From the NCBI RefSeq assembly GCF_014287475.1, contig NZ_JACOPF010000001.1, forward strand, positions 1,302,001 through 1,366,000: a stretch of 64,000 nt of DNA. Reading direction: 5' to 3'. The notes beneath the pieces are model-generated. The model was not told the origin of the DNA. It saw nothing but the letters and a program-made list of their open reading frames with translations, and ran no database searches. Each line of letters starts with the position of its first letter. Position 1 is the stretch's first letter. Shown here in pieces: positions 41,857 to 52,294 of this stretch. The translations under genes and the position numbers were made by a program. The stretch is from Mediterraneibacter hominis (GTDB taxonomy: Bacteria > Bacillota > Clostridia > Lachnospirales > Lachnospiraceae).

Positions 41857-43224
41857 TTAAAAAGGAAGTTTAAACCTGCCTTTTTTACCACCTCTGCCAC
41901 CCATCATACCAGGAAGCTTTTTCATCATCTTTCTGGTCTCGTTAAATTGCTTTACCATACGGTTTACTTCTGCAATATCCACCCCAGCCCCTTTTGCAAT
42001 CCGGTGCTTTCTGGAGGGATTTAAAATATCCGGGTTTCTTCTTTCTTCCACAGTCATGGAATAGATGATCGCTTCCATTCTCGCCATCTTCTTTTCATTC
42101 TCCTGCGTGTCAAGCTCTGGCAGCTTGCCTTTTCCTAAACCGCCCAACCCGCCCAGCCCCGGCATCATTCCCAGTATACTAGAAAGCCCTCCCATCTTTT
42201 TCATCTGGTTCATACTTTCCAGATAGTCCTCAAAATCAAACTGGGCCTTTTTCATCTTTTCGGCCATCTGCCTCGCTTTGTCTTCGTCTAACTCGGCTCC
42301 AGCTTTTTCGATCAAGGTCAGGACATCTCCCATTCCCAGTATACGTGAAGCCATCCGGTCAGGGTAAAACTGCTCCAAATCTGAAAGCTTCTCCCCCATA
42401 CCGACATAGAGAATCGGGCATCCGGTTACTGCTTTGATGGAAAGCGCCGCACCTCCTCTTGTATCACCGTCTAATTTCGTTACAATGACACCGTCGATTC
42501 CGATTTTCTCGTTAAAGCTTCCAGCCACATTCACTGCGTCCTGTCCGGTCATAGCGTCCACTACCAAAATTGTCTGATGCACTTCCACTGCCTCTTTGAT
42601 TTCCTGAAGCTCCGACATCATCTCCTCATCTATATGAAGGCGACCTGCCGTATCTAGAATAACCAGATTATTATGGTTCTTCTTTGCATGCTCTAAAGCT
42701 GCCTTCGCAATATCCGCAGGACGGTTTTTCTCGCCCATCGAAAAGACTTCGACCCCCTGCTTCTCTCCGTTTATCTGTAATTGTTTGATTGCCGCGGGAC
42801 GGTATACGTCACACGCAACCAACAGCGGATTTTTTCCTTTTAATTTATATTTTCCGGCAAGCTTTGCCGTTGTGGTAGTCTTACCAGCTCCCTGAAGCCC
42901 TGCCATCATAAGGACAGTGATTGCACTTCCCGGTTGAAGGCGAATCTCCGTTGTCTCAGAACCCATCAATTTAACAAGCTCTTCATTTACAATCTTAATA
43001 ACCATCTGTCCGGGATTCAGTCCGTTCATAACATCCTGCCCGACGGCACGCTCCTGTACCTCTTTTACAAAATTCTTTACAACCTTAAAATTAACATCCG
43101 CCTCTAAAAGAGCCATTCTGACTTCTTTTAAGGCAGCCTTGACATCTTCTTCGGTCAGGCGGCCTTTACTTCTCAAGCTTTTAAATACATTTTGAAGTTT
43201 CTCTGTTAAGCTGTCAAATGCCAT
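41857..43224 (-). CDS. ffh: Signal recognition particle protein Ffh
   Basis: A 455-aa SRP GTPase that delivers nascent membrane proteins to FtsY and SecYEG. The N domain is residues about 1-95. The G domain has GLQGAGKTTTTAKLAGKYK (G1), DTAGRLHID (G3), TKLDGDTRGGAALS (G4) and GMGEKLSDLEQF. The methionine-rich M domain from about 300 includes MMPGLGGLGGLGKGKLP and ends in a Gly/Lys-rich tail. The gap to ylxM is one base, so they are coupled. Confidence 0.98.
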   Translation of the reverse strand: MAFDSLTEKLQNVFKSLRSKGRLTEEDVKAALKEVRMALLEADVNFKVVKNFVKEVQERAVGQDVMNGLNPGQMVIKIVNEELVKLMGSETTEIRLQPGSAITVLMMAGLQGAGKTTTTAKLAGKYKLKGKNPLLVACDVYRPAAIKQLQINGEKQGVEVFSMGEKNRPADIAKAALEHAKKNHNNLVILDTAGRLHIDEEMMSELQEIKEAVEVHQTILVVDAMTGQDAVNVAGSFNEKIGIDGVIVTKLDGDTRGGAALSIKAVTGCPILYVGMGEKLSDLEQFYPDRMASRILGMGDVLTLIEKAGAELDEDKARQMAEKMKKAQFDFEDYLESMNQMKKMGGLSSILGMMPGLGGLGGLGKGKLPELDTQENEKKMARMEAIIYSMTVEERRNPDILNPSRKHRIAKGAGVDIAEVNRMVKQFNETRKMMKKLPGMMGGRGGKKGRFKLPF

Positions 43225-43225
43225 T

Positions 43226-43576
43226 CTACAACTCCTCTATAATCTTATCCGCTATCCTGCGGATATCCGCTATCATTTTCTTTGTGTCGGTTTTTTTATT
43301 TCCATATGTCTCCAAAATCCGATCAATCTCATGCACCTTTTCCTTGATAGAGACGAATTTTTCAACAAGCTGCAGCTTCTCCTCATATCCTTCTAAAATC
43401 CGCTGACAGCGTCTCACCATATCATGGACTCCCTGCCTGCTTATACCGGCACTCAACGCAATCTCGCTTAAGGATAAATCTTCCAGGACAAACTGCTCAT
43501 AGATTTCCTTTTGATGTTCCGTCAAAAGCTCTCCATAAAAATCATACAGCAGAGCCTGTTTAAAAATCTCATCCAT
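43226..43576 (-). CDS. ylxM: YlxM-family HTH protein (SRP-associated)
   Basis: A 116-aa UPF0122 protein with a sigma-70 region 4-like HTH (LSLSEIALSAGISRQGVHDMVRRC). YlxM stimulates SRP/FtsY GTPase in streptococci. ATG at 43576 is used, with AGAGGTGAT before it; the longer upstream frame would begin inside the promoter. It heads the ffh operon. Confidence 0.95.
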   Translation of the reverse strand: MDEIFKQALLYDFYGELLTEHQKEIYEQFVLEDLSLSEIALSAGISRQGVHDMVRRCQRILEGYEEKLQLVEKFVSIKEKVHEIDRILETYGNKKTDTKKMIADIRRIADKIIEEL

Positions 43577-43592
43577 TTTTATCACCTCTGCT

Positions 43593-43621
43593 ATATTACA
43601 CGAAAAGGAAAGTGTTGTCAA
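43593..43621 (-). promoter_or_regulatory. Promoter of the ylxM-ffh-rpsP-khpA-rimM-trmD operon
   Basis: A perfect TTGACA (43616-43621) and TAATAT (43593-43598) are separated by 17 bp. The start site would be only about 10 nt before the ribosome site, giving a very short leader. Confidence 0.85.
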
Positions 43622-43651
43622 GTATTTTCTCTTGACACCTCTTAAAATTCC

Positions 43652-44569
43652 CTAAGATAACAATTTTCCTACATGAAGCATTCCCCACCCGAGCTTCTGG
43701 TCCTGTTCCGTACAGGAGGCACGCAGTTTTAATTTCACTTCTACATTCGTCATATCCGGTTCCTTTGACAAAAGACAGGCTATCGCACCAGATACGACCG
43801 GCGTTGCCATAGAAGTCCCGCTTTTCATTGTGTAAAATCCCTCCCGCCTATTTTTAAACCGGCTGTTGCAGCTTATAATCCCCGTCCCGGGCGCCAATAC
43901 GTCTGGTTTTACCACACAGGTATCTGTAGGCCCTCTTCCTGAATAGTTTTTCAGCTTCCCTTTACTTTGTACAGGCAAAGCTTTCGCAAAAGCTTCTACA
44001 TTGTCCGGAACTCCTACTGTAATTACTTTTGGGCTGTTACCGGGAACCGCAACTGTCCCGGCGCCCGGCCCATAATTTCCCGCCGACACAACTACGACCA
44101 TTCCCTCATTCCACAGATCCTCTACTGCCTCTAAAAGCAGGGTTTTCTGGCGTTCTTCCAAATCCGGCTGCGTCCCTACTGAAATGTTGACAATCCGTAT
44201 CGGGTACTTCTCTTTCATCTGAAAAATCCATTCAATTCCATCAAGCACTGTATGAACAGCTCCATTCCCTTCCTTGTCCAGCACTTTTCCAATTAAAAGC
44301 CCTGTATGCGGAGCCATCCCTGCATAATTTCCTCCGGACTGCTTTCCGCTTCCCGCCAGAATTCCGGATACATGTGTGCCATGTCCGCTGTCGTCATGGA
44401 TCTCTTGTTTATTTCCCGTAAAATTTTTAAATTCCAAAATTCTGCTGTCAAAATCAGGGTGCAGCGCGATTCCGGTATCCAGTACCGCCGCGCATACACC
44501 CTGTCCTGTAAATTTACCGGACACAGTATCCTCACACCAGTATCCGATCGATTCTTTTACCCATCTCAT
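43652..44569 (-). CDS. Subtilisin-like serine protease (S8), intracellular type
   Basis: A 305-aa S8 peptidase with the full triad: Asp31 (AAVLDTGIALHP), His63 (DDSGHGTHVSG) and Ser near 260 (KSGTSMATPVVSG), plus the oxyanion Asn region VVVSAGNYGPG. There is no signal peptide or long pro-domain, so it resembles intracellular subtilisins. It has one Cys near each end. It lies between kdpE and the ylxM operon without clear functional ties. Confidence 0.92.
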   Translation of the reverse strand: MRWVKESIGYWCEDTVSGKFTGQGVCAAVLDTGIALHPDFDSRILEFKNFTGNKQEIHDDSGHGTHVSGILAGSGKQSGGNYAGMAPHTGLLIGKVLDKEGNGAVHTVLDGIEWIFQMKEKYPIRIVNISVGTQPDLEERQKTLLLEAVEDLWNEGMVVVVSAGNYGPGAGTVAVPGNSPKVITVGVPDNVEAFAKALPVQSKGKLKNYSGRGPTDTCVVKPDVLAPGTGIISCNSRFKNRREGFYTMKSGTSMATPVVSGAIACLLSKEPDMTNVEVKLKLRASCTEQDQKLGWGMLHVGKLLS

Positions 44570-44626
44570 ACAAACACCCTTTTTTACCAGAATATTCGAA
44601 AAATGGATTTTTGTTATTTTTCTTTT

Positions 44627-45361
44627 TTACTCCTGTCCGGAAGGAGTGCTGTCTTCTACTTTAATCATACGGTATCCCACCCCGATATGCGTCTGTATAT
44701 ATTTAGGGTGTGCCGTATCCTTCTCAATTTTTTTTCTAAGAGACGCCATATATACCCTAAGAGAGGACATATCGCTCTCCAGAGCATTGACCCATACCTT
44801 GTCCAGTATAAACTGATAGGTCAGAACCTTTCCTACATTCTGCGCTAGGAGGCATAATAAGCTATATTCTAACGGCATCAAATGGATCTCATGCCCGTCA
44901 ACCGCTACCGTCCCTGCTCCATAATCAATGGTAAGCTCCCCATTATGAAATACACTTACATTGGAGGTTTCCGTTTTCATTAAATACTGCAGCCTTCTCA
45001 ATGTAGAGCGCACTCTTGCCAGCAGTTCTTCCACACTGAAGGGTTTTGTCAGGTAATCGTCCGCCCCTGCGTCCAAAGCATCTACTTTATCCTGATCATC
45101 GCTGCGCGCACTGATGACAATAATCGGCGCCACCGACCATGTACGGATCTTTTGTATTACGTCAATACCGTCCATATCCGGCAGTCCCAAATCCATCAAA
45201 ATAATATCAGGATTTCCGGACGCCGCTGCCATAACAGCCTGATTTCCATTTACCGCCGTCTCGTATTTGTATTTTTGTGATTCCAAGGTTGTTGTAATCA
45301 GGTTCCGCACAGGCATATCGTCTTCTACCACCAAAACAAAGGGCTTTCCATTATTTGTCAT
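44627..45361 (-). CDS. kdpE: Response regulator KdpE
   Basis: A 244-aa OmpR-type regulator. The receiver domain has VVEDDMPVR (acidic pocket), IILMDLGLPDMDG (phospho-Asp near residue 56) and KPFSVEELLAR. The winged-helix DNA-binding domain spans about 145-235 (LLCLLAQNVGKVLTYQFIL). It overlaps the kinase gene by 4 bp (ATGA). It should activate both Kdp clusters through the shared direct repeats at 52248-52266 and 59264-59282. Confidence 0.94.
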   Translation of the reverse strand: MTNNGKPFVLVVEDDMPVRNLITTTLESQKYKYETAVNGNQAVMAAASGNPDIILMDLGLPDMDGIDVIQKIRTWSVAPIIVISARSDDQDKVDALDAGADDYLTKPFSVEELLARVRSTLRRLQYLMKTETSNVSVFHNGELTIDYGAGTVAVDGHEIHLMPLEYSLLCLLAQNVGKVLTYQFILDKVWVNALESDMSSLRVYMASLRKKIEKDTAHPKYIQTHIGVGYRMIKVEDSTPSGQE

Positions 45362-47316
45362 AGTCTTACATCCTCCACTTCTAACTCAAATCTGAAAACC
45401 GCACCGCAAGGCACATTATCATATATCTTTATCTCACTGCCGTGAGCGTTGACAATCGAACGGCAAAGCGACAGCCCAAGTCCCATTCCGCGCCGCCCGT
45501 CCGCCACTGTGTTTCCCAGAGTATAGAACATCTGAAAAAGCTTTTCTTTCTGATCTGGCGGAATCCCCGGGCCATTATCTGCAACAGAAATAACCGCTTT
45601 ATTCTGGTACTGCTTTGCCTTCACTGTTATTTTGGAATCTGCCGGCGTATACTTCACTGCATTGTCTACCAGATTGATAATTACCTGCATCATCAGTTTT
45701 ACATCCATCTTTGCCATCAAAAGCCCGTCACATTCCACACAGATCTCCTGGTTCTTTCCTCTGCGGTTCACATGTCTGACTGCCTCTTCGATTACATCTT
45801 CTACAATTTCACCCTGGATATTCAATTCCATTGTCCCATTTTCTATCCTTGTTACAAACAGAAGGTTTTCCACCAGATTAATCAGCCACATAGAATCATC
45901 ATAGACATCCCTGTATACCTTCTTCCGCTGTTCCTCTGACATCGTCTCCTCGTTCATAAGGAGGTTTTCTGCATTACCCGAAATACTTGTAAGCGGCGTC
46001 CTTAAGTCATGGGAAATTGATCGCAGCAGATTTGCGCGCAGTTGTTCCTTCTGAAGGCGCAGGTCTGTTTCCTTTTGCTGTGCCAGAAGATTTTCTTTCT
46101 CCAGTGCAAACGCACACTCATTGAGAATTGCCTCCATAATCCCTGCCTCAAAGGAAGGAATCTCCTCTCCCTCCATATCAATTCCCACCACTGCGAACAC
46201 ACTCTCTGCGCTTCTAACGGCGAGGAACATGCAGCGGGAACCTGGAAGCGTCTCTGTGGAAAAGCCCGCACGCCGGTTATTGCGGTATGTCCACTGTGCC
46301 ACGCCAATCTCCGACTCCTCCAGCATAGAGGGGGCGTTATCATTCTTCTTATATACCTCTGGAATATGATTGATCTCTGGCTTGCCAAAATAGAAGTAAA
46401 TATTTTTCTCCAGAAGCCTTCCGAGCTGCTGTACAGTTTGCATGGCAATCTCCCTTAAGTCTGTCGCCTCCTGCAGTTTCCGGCTCGTTTCCAGTAAAAG
46501 CTCTGTCCGGTAAGATTTCCGCGCACTCTGTCTTGCATAGTTTTTCACTTTTTTTGTCAGAGCTGAACAAGTAAATGCCGTCACAAACATAACAAAGAAT
46601 GTAACGATATAGGCAGGATCACTGACATTAAACGTATAGACTGGCATAGTAAAAAAGAAGTTAAATATCAGCACGCTTAAAATACTGGTGAGGATTCCCC
46701 ATATCTGCCTGCTCGTCAAAATCGCCACCAAAAGAACCCCCAGTATATAGACCATGATAATGTTCGTATCACTTAAGCCAAGTCCCACAAACAAAGAAGC
46801 CACTGCGGTTGACAACCCGAGTCCCAGTATACAGATCACCATGTCCTTCCAGAGCTCTTTATATTCGATTGCTTTTGTCTTCTGGTACTTATAACGGTAG
46901 GTTTTTCCGTAGGCATCTGGAACCAGAAATATCTCCAGCCCAGGTGCCAGTCTGGAGAGCTTTTCAGATAAACTGTCCCGAATAAAAAGTGGATGGCGTT
47001 TTGTATAGGTTCTTCCCAGAACAATTTTCGACACCCCTGAAACTCTGGCATAAGCAGCAATTTCCTCTGCAATGTCGCTTCCATAAGAGGTTACAACCCG
47101 CGCGCCCAGCTGCTGGGCAAGTCGAATATTTTTATTGAGTTTTTTTCTGTTTTCCTCTGTAATACCTGCATTTTTCTGGGTCTCTACATACAGCGCCGTA
47201 AATTTTCCATGAAAGGCACGCGCAAGCTTTGCTCCCTGGCGGATAACCTTTTCATTGGATTCCGATGAAGATAGACAAATCAGCAGATGCTCTTCTGTTT
47301 CCTTCTTTTCTCCCAT
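45358..47316 (-). CDS. kdpD: KdpD-type sensor histidine kinase lacking the N-terminal KdpD domain
   Basis: A 652-aa kinase. It starts directly at the universal-stress-like domain (about 10-135), which has SSS, then 20 residues, then FTALY: the SxS-X20-FTAxY motif tied to c-di-AMP binding in Staphylococcus KdpD. Four membrane helices (about 165-265), a GAF-like region, HisKA (SISHDLRTPLTSISG) and HATPase (DNGPGIPPDQ, GMGLGLSLCRS) follow. The Walker-containing N-terminal domain of full KdpD is missing here but present in the 52295 protein. It is cotranscribed with kdpE. Confidence 0.9.
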   Translation of the reverse strand: MGEKKETEEHLLICLSSSESNEKVIRQGAKLARAFHGKFTALYVETQKNAGITEENRKKLNKNIRLAQQLGARVVTSYGSDIAEEIAAYARVSGVSKIVLGRTYTKRHPLFIRDSLSEKLSRLAPGLEIFLVPDAYGKTYRYKYQKTKAIEYKELWKDMVICILGLGLSTAVASLFVGLGLSDTNIIMVYILGVLLVAILTSRQIWGILTSILSVLIFNFFFTMPVYTFNVSDPAYIVTFFVMFVTAFTCSALTKKVKNYARQSARKSYRTELLLETSRKLQEATDLREIAMQTVQQLGRLLEKNIYFYFGKPEINHIPEVYKKNDNAPSMLEESEIGVAQWTYRNNRRAGFSTETLPGSRCMFLAVRSAESVFAVVGIDMEGEEIPSFEAGIMEAILNECAFALEKENLLAQQKETDLRLQKEQLRANLLRSISHDLRTPLTSISGNAENLLMNEETMSEEQRKKVYRDVYDDSMWLINLVENLLFVTRIENGTMELNIQGEIVEDVIEEAVRHVNRRGKNQEICVECDGLLMAKMDVKLMMQVIINLVDNAVKYTPADSKITVKAKQYQNKAVISVADNGPGIPPDQKEKLFQMFYTLGNTVADGRRGMGLGLSLCRSIVNAHGSEIKIYDNVPCGAVFRFELEVEDVRL

Positions 47317-47342
47317 GTTCTGCTCCTCTTTTTTGTTTCATC

Positions 47343-47948
47343 TTACTTTAAAATCCCATCCAATGCAAGGTTGACCTCCAGTACATTAACCGTCTTTTCT
47401 CCAAAAATCCCCAGAAACCTTCCTGTTGTATACTTATCTATCACACCTTGTATCTCTTCCTCTGTCCTGTTCCTTTTTTCTGCTAGCCGCGGAATCTGAT
47501 AATAAGCAGCTTCCACACTGATATGCGGATCCTGTCCGCTGCCGGATACCGTCACCAGATCCACTGGAATCTTTTCCTCTTCCATCTGTGGATTCGCCTC
47601 TTTTATTTTCCGTACCCTCTCTTTTACAAGCTTAGCATATGTTTCTCCTGCCGGACTCAAATTAGAGGGCACTCCGTAAGCAGTTGGATCTCCGTCTTCG
47701 TTTTTCAGCATTTCTGTATTCACATTCATAATTCTTCCCCAGAGGTATTCTTCCCCTGAAAACTGCTGCCCTAATAACTCACTGCCGTATTTTACCCCTT
47801 CTATCTCAATAATACTGCCGTCCGCCTTCTCCTTAAAAAACAGCTGGGATATCCCGGTAATCAGAAGCGGATACATCACTCCACAGAGCAGAGTAAATAT
47901 AAGAACAGCCACAAATGCTTTCGGCAGTGCTGATTTCCATAGTTTCAT
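47343..47948 (-). CDS. kdpC: K+-transporting ATPase subunit KdpC (cluster 2)
   Basis: A 201-aa subunit with one N-terminal membrane helix (FVAVLIFTLLCGVMYPLLIT) and the family motifs GSELLGQQF, YLWGRIMN, VTVSGSGQDPHISVEAAYYQ and GRFLGIFGEKTVNVLEVN. KdpC stabilises the KdpB catalytic site. ATG at 47948 is chosen since AGGGA lies at the right distance; an earlier ATG abuts it. It is distinct in sequence from the cluster 1 copy at 54393. Confidence 0.93.
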   Translation of the reverse strand: MKLWKSALPKAFVAVLIFTLLCGVMYPLLITGISQLFFKEKADGSIIEIEGVKYGSELLGQQFSGEEYLWGRIMNVNTEMLKNEDGDPTAYGVPSNLSPAGETYAKLVKERVRKIKEANPQMEEEKIPVDLVTVSGSGQDPHISVEAAYYQIPRLAEKRNRTEEEIQGVIDKYTTGRFLGIFGEKTVNVLEVNLALDGILK

Positions 47949-47965
47949 ATACATTTCCCTTCTTA

Positions 47966-50035
47966 TCAACTAAGTCCTATGCTCGTAAGCAGCATATCGA
48001 TCAGTTTAATACATACAAACGGTGTTACAATTCCTCCAACCCCGTAGAATAAAAGATTGCGGAATAAGAGCCTCCCTGCCGATACCTCCCTATATTTTAC
48101 CCCTTTTAATGCAAGAGGAATCAGGGCGATAATAATCAGTGCATTATATATAACTGCTGAAAGTATCGCGCTTGTAGCACTGCTAAGTCCCATGATATTA
48201 AGCGCGGACAACCCGGGATAAAGTCCTGCAAACATTGCTGGTACAATCGCGAAATATTTTGCCACATCATTTGCGATACTGAAGGTAGTCAGGCTCCCCC
48301 TCGTCATTAAAAGCTGTTTTCCAATGTGCACAACTTCGATCAGTTTGGTCGGTGAGGAATCTAAATCTACCATATTCCCCGCTTCTTTTGCTGCCTGTGT
48401 CCCAGAGTTCATTGCCACCGCCACATCTGCCTGTGCAAGTGCCGGCGCATCATTTGTTCCATCACCAGTCATCGCCACAAGATGTCCTGCCTCCTGTAGC
48501 ATACGGATCTTCTCCAGCTTCTGTTCCGGCGCCGCCTCCGCCAAAAAGTCATCCACTCCCGCCTCCGCCGCGATCGCCGCAGCCGTCACAGGGTTATCAC
48601 CGGTAATCATAATCGTCTTAATTCCCATTTTTCTTAAATCTGAAAACTTCTCTCTGACTCCTGCCTTGATAATGTCTTTCAGATAAATTACCCCCAGGAC
48701 TTCATGGTTCTTCGCGACGATCAGAGGGGTTCCGCCTTTTTGTGACACCTGGGAGGCTACCGCTTCACATTGAGAAGAAACCCTTCCTCCTGCCGCTTCT
48801 ACATATTCTTTGATCGCATCAACAGAGCCTTTCCTTATTTCACTTCCTCTTAAATCTACCCCACTCATCCGCGTCTTAGCTGTAAATGGAATAAATTCTA
48901 TCTGCATATCCTGCAGGTTCCTCTCCCGAATTCCGAAGGTTTCTTTTGCCAGAATTACAATGCTTCTCCCTTCCGGCGTCTCATCCGCAAGAGAAGATAG
49001 CTGCGCCGCATCTGCCAGCTCCTGTTCTGTGTGTCCGTCCACTGGAATAAACCTGCTCGCTTGACGGTTTCCCAGTGTAATTGTTCCGGTTTTATCTAAA
49101 AGCAGTACATCCACATCTCCCGCCGCCTCGATTGCACGCCCACTCATAGCAAGTACATTCGCCCGATTCAGCCGACTCATTCCAGCAATCCCAATCGCCG
49201 AGAGCAGCGCTCCGATCGTCGTCGGCGCAAGACATACCAAAAGTGCAATCAAGGAGGTGATTGTCGTCGGGTTCACTATATCCGCCTGTCTGGCAGAAAA
49301 AGAAGAAAATGCATAGAGTGACAGCGTAACAAAAATAAAAATAATCGTAAGAGCTACAAGAAAAATCTCCAGCGCGATCTCATTGGGCGTCTTCTTTCTC
49401 GCTGCCCCCTCGACCATTGCAATCATTTTGTCCAGAAACCGTTCCCCTGCCTCCTTCGTCACCTGGATAACCAAGTAATCTGAAATCACCGTCGTTCCGC
49501 CTGTCACAGAATTGCGTTCCCCTTGTGCTTCCCGGATTACAGGAGCAGACTCTCCTGTGATGGTGCTCTCATCTACAGACGCCGCCCCTTCTACCACTAT
49601 GCCGTCCGCCGGAATATGCTGTCCGGCCTCCACGAATACCAGATCCCCTGTTTTTAACATAGATGACAGAACTTTTTCTTTCTTGTCTTTTTCATCCGCA
49701 GATGGAATTCGGTATGCCGTCACATCCCGTCTCGATGCACGCAGTGAATCTGCCTGTGCTTTTCCATGTCCCTCCGCAATTGCCTCAGCAAAATTCGCAA
49801 ACAACACCGTAAACCACAGGATGACTGCTACTGCGAATACAAATCCTGTAGAAGTATCCTGAAAACCAAACAGTCCTGCTATAAACAGTAGTGTAGTAAT
49901 GCACGCACACAAATATACCAGAAACATGACTGGATTTTTTATCTCCGTCTTTGGAGCCAATTTGATAAATGAATCCTTTACTGCCCTGATAACCAGCTTC
50001 TTTGTTATCAGTCTGTCTTTCCCTCTCCTTCTCAT
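47966..50035 (-). CDS. kdpB: K+-transporting ATPase P-type subunit KdpB (cluster 2)
   Basis: A 689-aa P-type ATPase. The phosphorylation motif [14 protein letters not shown] is near residue 320. [13 protein letters not shown] (actuator), [24 protein letters not shown] (hinge) and the KdpB-typical [17 protein letters not shown] in the membrane part are present. It hydrolyses ATP to drive K+ uptake through KdpA. Basic N-terminal residues (RRRGKDR) differ from the cluster 1 copy. The gap to kdpA is 16 bp. Confidence 0.96.
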   Translation of the reverse strand: MRRRGKDRLITKKLVIRAVKDSFIKLAPKTEIKNPVMFLVYLCACITTLLFIAGLFGFQDTSTGFVFAVAVILWFTVLFANFAEAIAEGHGKAQADSLRASRRDVTAYRIPSADEKDKKEKVLSSMLKTGDLVFVEAGQHIPADGIVVEGAASVDESTITGESAPVIREAQGERNSVTGGTTVISDYLVIQVTKEAGERFLDKMIAMVEGAARKKTPNEIALEIFLVALTIIFIFVTLSLYAFSSFSARQADIVNPTTITSLIALLVCLAPTTIGALLSAIGIAGMSRLNRANVLAMSGRAIEAAGDVDVLLLDKTGTITLGNRQASRFIPVDGHTEQELADAAQLSSLADETPEGRSIVILAKETFGIRERNLQDMQIEFIPFTAKTRMSGVDLRGSEIRKGSVDAIKEYVEAAGGRVSSQCEAVASQVSQKGGTPLIVAKNHEVLGVIYLKDIIKAGVREKFSDLRKMGIKTIMITGDNPVTAAAIAAEAGVDDFLAEAAPEQKLEKIRMLQEAGHLVAMTGDGTNDAPALAQADVAVAMNSGTQAAKEAGNMVDLDSSPTKLIEVVHIGKQLLMTRGSLTTFSIANDVAKYFAIVPAMFAGLYPGLSALNIMGLSSATSAILSAVIYNALIIIALIPLALKGVKYREVSAGRLLFRNLLFYGVGGIVTPFVCIKLIDMLLTSIGLS

Positions 50036-50051
50036 CTTCTTACACTGCCTC

Positions 50052-51794
50052 CTAGCCTATCATCTGAAAATACTCTGCAATCGGCCCAAGGGAAAGCGCC
50101 GGCAAAAAGCTAAGCGCTCCTATAAGCAATATTACAAAAATCAACAATCCTACAAACAATGGCCCGCATGTAGACAATGTTCCTGTCGTCACCGCTGTTT
50201 TTTTCTTCTTTGCCATATTTCCCGCTACTGAAAGAATCGCCATCATTGGAATAAATCTTACCAGTGCCATCACAATTCCAAGTGAAAGATTTAAAAACAC
50301 CGTATTCGCTGCCAGCCCTGCAAAGGAAGATCCGTTGTTTCCTCCCGCCGAAGAAAACGCATACAGAATCTCTGTCAGTGCATGTGCTCCTGTATTATTC
50401 ACACTCTTTTCTACGGCCGGAACAAGTGCGGCGATTCCGCTTCCTGCCAGGATTGCTACGGATGTCATAAGACAGATAATGCACGCCATTTTCATCTCGT
50501 GTGCTTCAATCTTCTTCCCCAAATATTCCGGCGTCCTGCCTACCATAAGACCTGCAATAAACACCGTCATAATGGCAAATCCAATCATTCCGTACAGTCC
50601 GCTTCCTGCTCCGCCAAATACCACCTCTCCAATCTGCATGAGCAGAAGCGGAACCGCGCCTCCAAGCGGGGTATAGGAATCATGCATAGAATTGACAGAG
50701 CCATTTGCAGCCGCCGTCGTAAATGTCGCCCACATAGCAGAATCTGCAATTCCAAATCTCGCTTCTTTTCCTTCCATATTGCCGCCCGCCTGACCGTCCG
50801 TCTGTTCTATATTAACGGATTCCTGCGCTTTTAGCTGCGGAGTACCAGATTGCTCTGCAGCAAAGGTAGCCGACAGTGCAAGCAGCAAAAGGATCAGCAT
50901 GGCAGAAAATAAAGCGACTCCCTGCCGTTTGTCCCGGATATTTCTTCCGAAAGTGAAACACAGAGATACAGGGATCAGCAAAATAGAAATCAGTTCAATC
51001 AGATTGGACAGAGCCGTCGGATTCTCAAGCGGAAAAGCCGAATTTGTGCCAAACACGCCTCCACCGTTTGTTCCCAACTGCTTGATTGCTATCTGGCTTG
51101 CGGCAGGGCCCATAGGTACTGTCGCTTCCGTAATCTCATCGCCGTCCTCCGTCACCACTGGTTCTATAAGCTCTACTGTCTCATTTCTGTTTAAGTTTTG
51201 CACAACTCCCTGCGATACCAGGAGGACAGAAACAAGGATAGAAAGTGGAATCAGTATATAAAGAAGAATTCTTGTCAAATCTGCCCAGAAATTTCCAAGC
51301 CCCTCTGATTTCACCTTTACAAATCCCCGTATCAGTGCAAATAGGACAGAAATTCCAACTGCCGCCGATACAAAATTCTGTACGGTCAGTCCTGCCATCT
51401 GTGAAAAATAAGACATGGAAACCTCGCCTTTATACGCCTGCCAGTTTGTATTTGTCACATAGCTTACCGCCGTATTAAAGGCGAGATCCGGACTCATCCC
51501 TTTTACTCCCTGGGGATTCAAGGGCAGTACACCCTGCAGCAGTAAAATCAAAAACAAAAACACAAAGCTAAACAGACTGAATGCTCCTATGCTGACAGCA
51601 TACTTCTTCCAGCCCATCTGTTCTTCTTTATTGATTTTAAGCGTCCGGTATATCAGTCTTTCAACAGGAGAAAGCAGTCTTGTCAAAAAGACCTTTTCTC
51701 CATTCATCACTTTTCCGATATATCCGCCAAGCGGAACTGCCAATGCAACTAATATGGCAATACACAACCCGTACTGTACGATTGTATTTTCCAT
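50052..51794 (-). CDS. kdpA: K+-transporting ATPase channel-like subunit KdpA (cluster 2)
   Basis: A 580-aa membrane protein related to SKT K+ transporters. Selectivity-type segments include [56 protein letters not shown] and [12 protein letters not shown]. It follows the small helical-repeat gene at 51806 by 11 bp. No kdpF-like frame was seen before it, unlike cluster 1. Confidence 0.96.
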   Translation of the reverse strand: MENTIVQYGLCIAILVALAVPLGGYIGKVMNGEKVFLTRLLSPVERLIYRTLKINKEEQMGWKKYAVSIGAFSLFSFVFLFLILLLQGVLPLNPQGVKGMSPDLAFNTAVSYVTNTNWQAYKGEVSMSYFSQMAGLTVQNFVSAAVGISVLFALIRGFVKVKSEGLGNFWADLTRILLYILIPLSILVSVLLVSQGVVQNLNRNETVELIEPVVTEDGDEITEATVPMGPAASQIAIKQLGTNGGGVFGTNSAFPLENPTALSNLIELISILLIPVSLCFTFGRNIRDKRQGVALFSAMLILLLLALSATFAAEQSGTPQLKAQESVNIEQTDGQAGGNMEGKEARFGIADSAMWATFTTAAANGSVNSMHDSYTPLGGAVPLLLMQIGEVVFGGAGSGLYGMIGFAIMTVFIAGLMVGRTPEYLGKKIEAHEMKMACIICLMTSVAILAGSGIAALVPAVEKSVNNTGAHALTEILYAFSSAGGNNGSSFAGLAANTVFLNLSLGIVMALVRFIPMMAILSVAGNMAKKKKTAVTTGTLSTCGPLFVGLLIFVILLIGALSFLPALSLGPIAEYFQMIG

Positions 51795-51805
51795 TCTCTC
51801 ACCCT

Positions 51806-52177
51806 CTAAAACTGGTTCTCATTCTGACTCTTCTCGTTGAAATCCTCACAGTCCGCCTCATCATATGCCGGCTCTTTATTATCTCTGGTTTTTTCAAAAG
51901 CAGAATATAATTTCATATTATATCCCGCCGGCAGATACGACGCGTCCAGGGCTGCCGCAGCTCTGAAATGGCACATTGCCTGCGGATGCTTTCCCTGCTT
52001 TTCAAGCATGATTCCCATCAAATTGTGCGGAACAGCACTGTGTGGATATAATTCCATATATTTCGGTATCAAAACTTCACATTCATCCCATCTCTTATCC
52101 TTTACATAATTGCGGATCACTCTGCAAAGCTTTGCAAAATCTTCCATTTGCTTTTCTTTTGCCTCATTTTCTCTCAT
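51806..52177 (-). CDS. Small TPR-like protein, first gene of Kdp cluster 2
   Basis: A 123-aa soluble protein with two TPR-like repeats (WDECEVLIPKYMELYPHSAV; NLMGIMLEKQGKHPQAMCHF) and an acidic tail. The ATG at 52177 has a strong AAGGAGGC site. It sits 11 bp before kdpA and just downstream of the predicted KdpE-controlled promoter, so it is expressed with the pump. TPRs bind proteins; its partner is unknown. It replaces the kdpF position. Confidence 0.65.
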   Translation of the reverse strand: MRENEAKEKQMEDFAKLCRVIRNYVKDKRWDECEVLIPKYMELYPHSAVPHNLMGIMLEKQGKHPQAMCHFRAAAALDASYLPAGYNMKLYSAFEKTRDNKEPAYDEADCEDFNEKSQNENQF

Positions 52178-52223
52178 TTCTTCTGCCTCCTTCCGGTTAT
52201 AAAGTAGCACGCATAATACAAAA

Positions 52224-52270
52224 TGGGTGTTAAAGAACACCCACCTCATATTAAAATTATATTAAAATGG
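52224..52270 (-). promoter_or_regulatory. Predicted KdpE site and palindrome at Kdp cluster 2
   Basis: The direct repeat ATATTAAAATTATATTAAA (52248-52266, 11-bp period) matches 17 of 19 bases of the element before cluster 1. Thirteen bases beyond it, where cluster 1 has its TATAAT, is TTTAAC (minus strand), and this lies inside the perfect palindrome TGGGTGTT-N4-AACACCCA (52224-52243). The palindrome could be a second operator overlapping the -10. Confidence 0.6.
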
Positions 52271-52294
52271 TATAAAAATCATTTTTATATCTTC

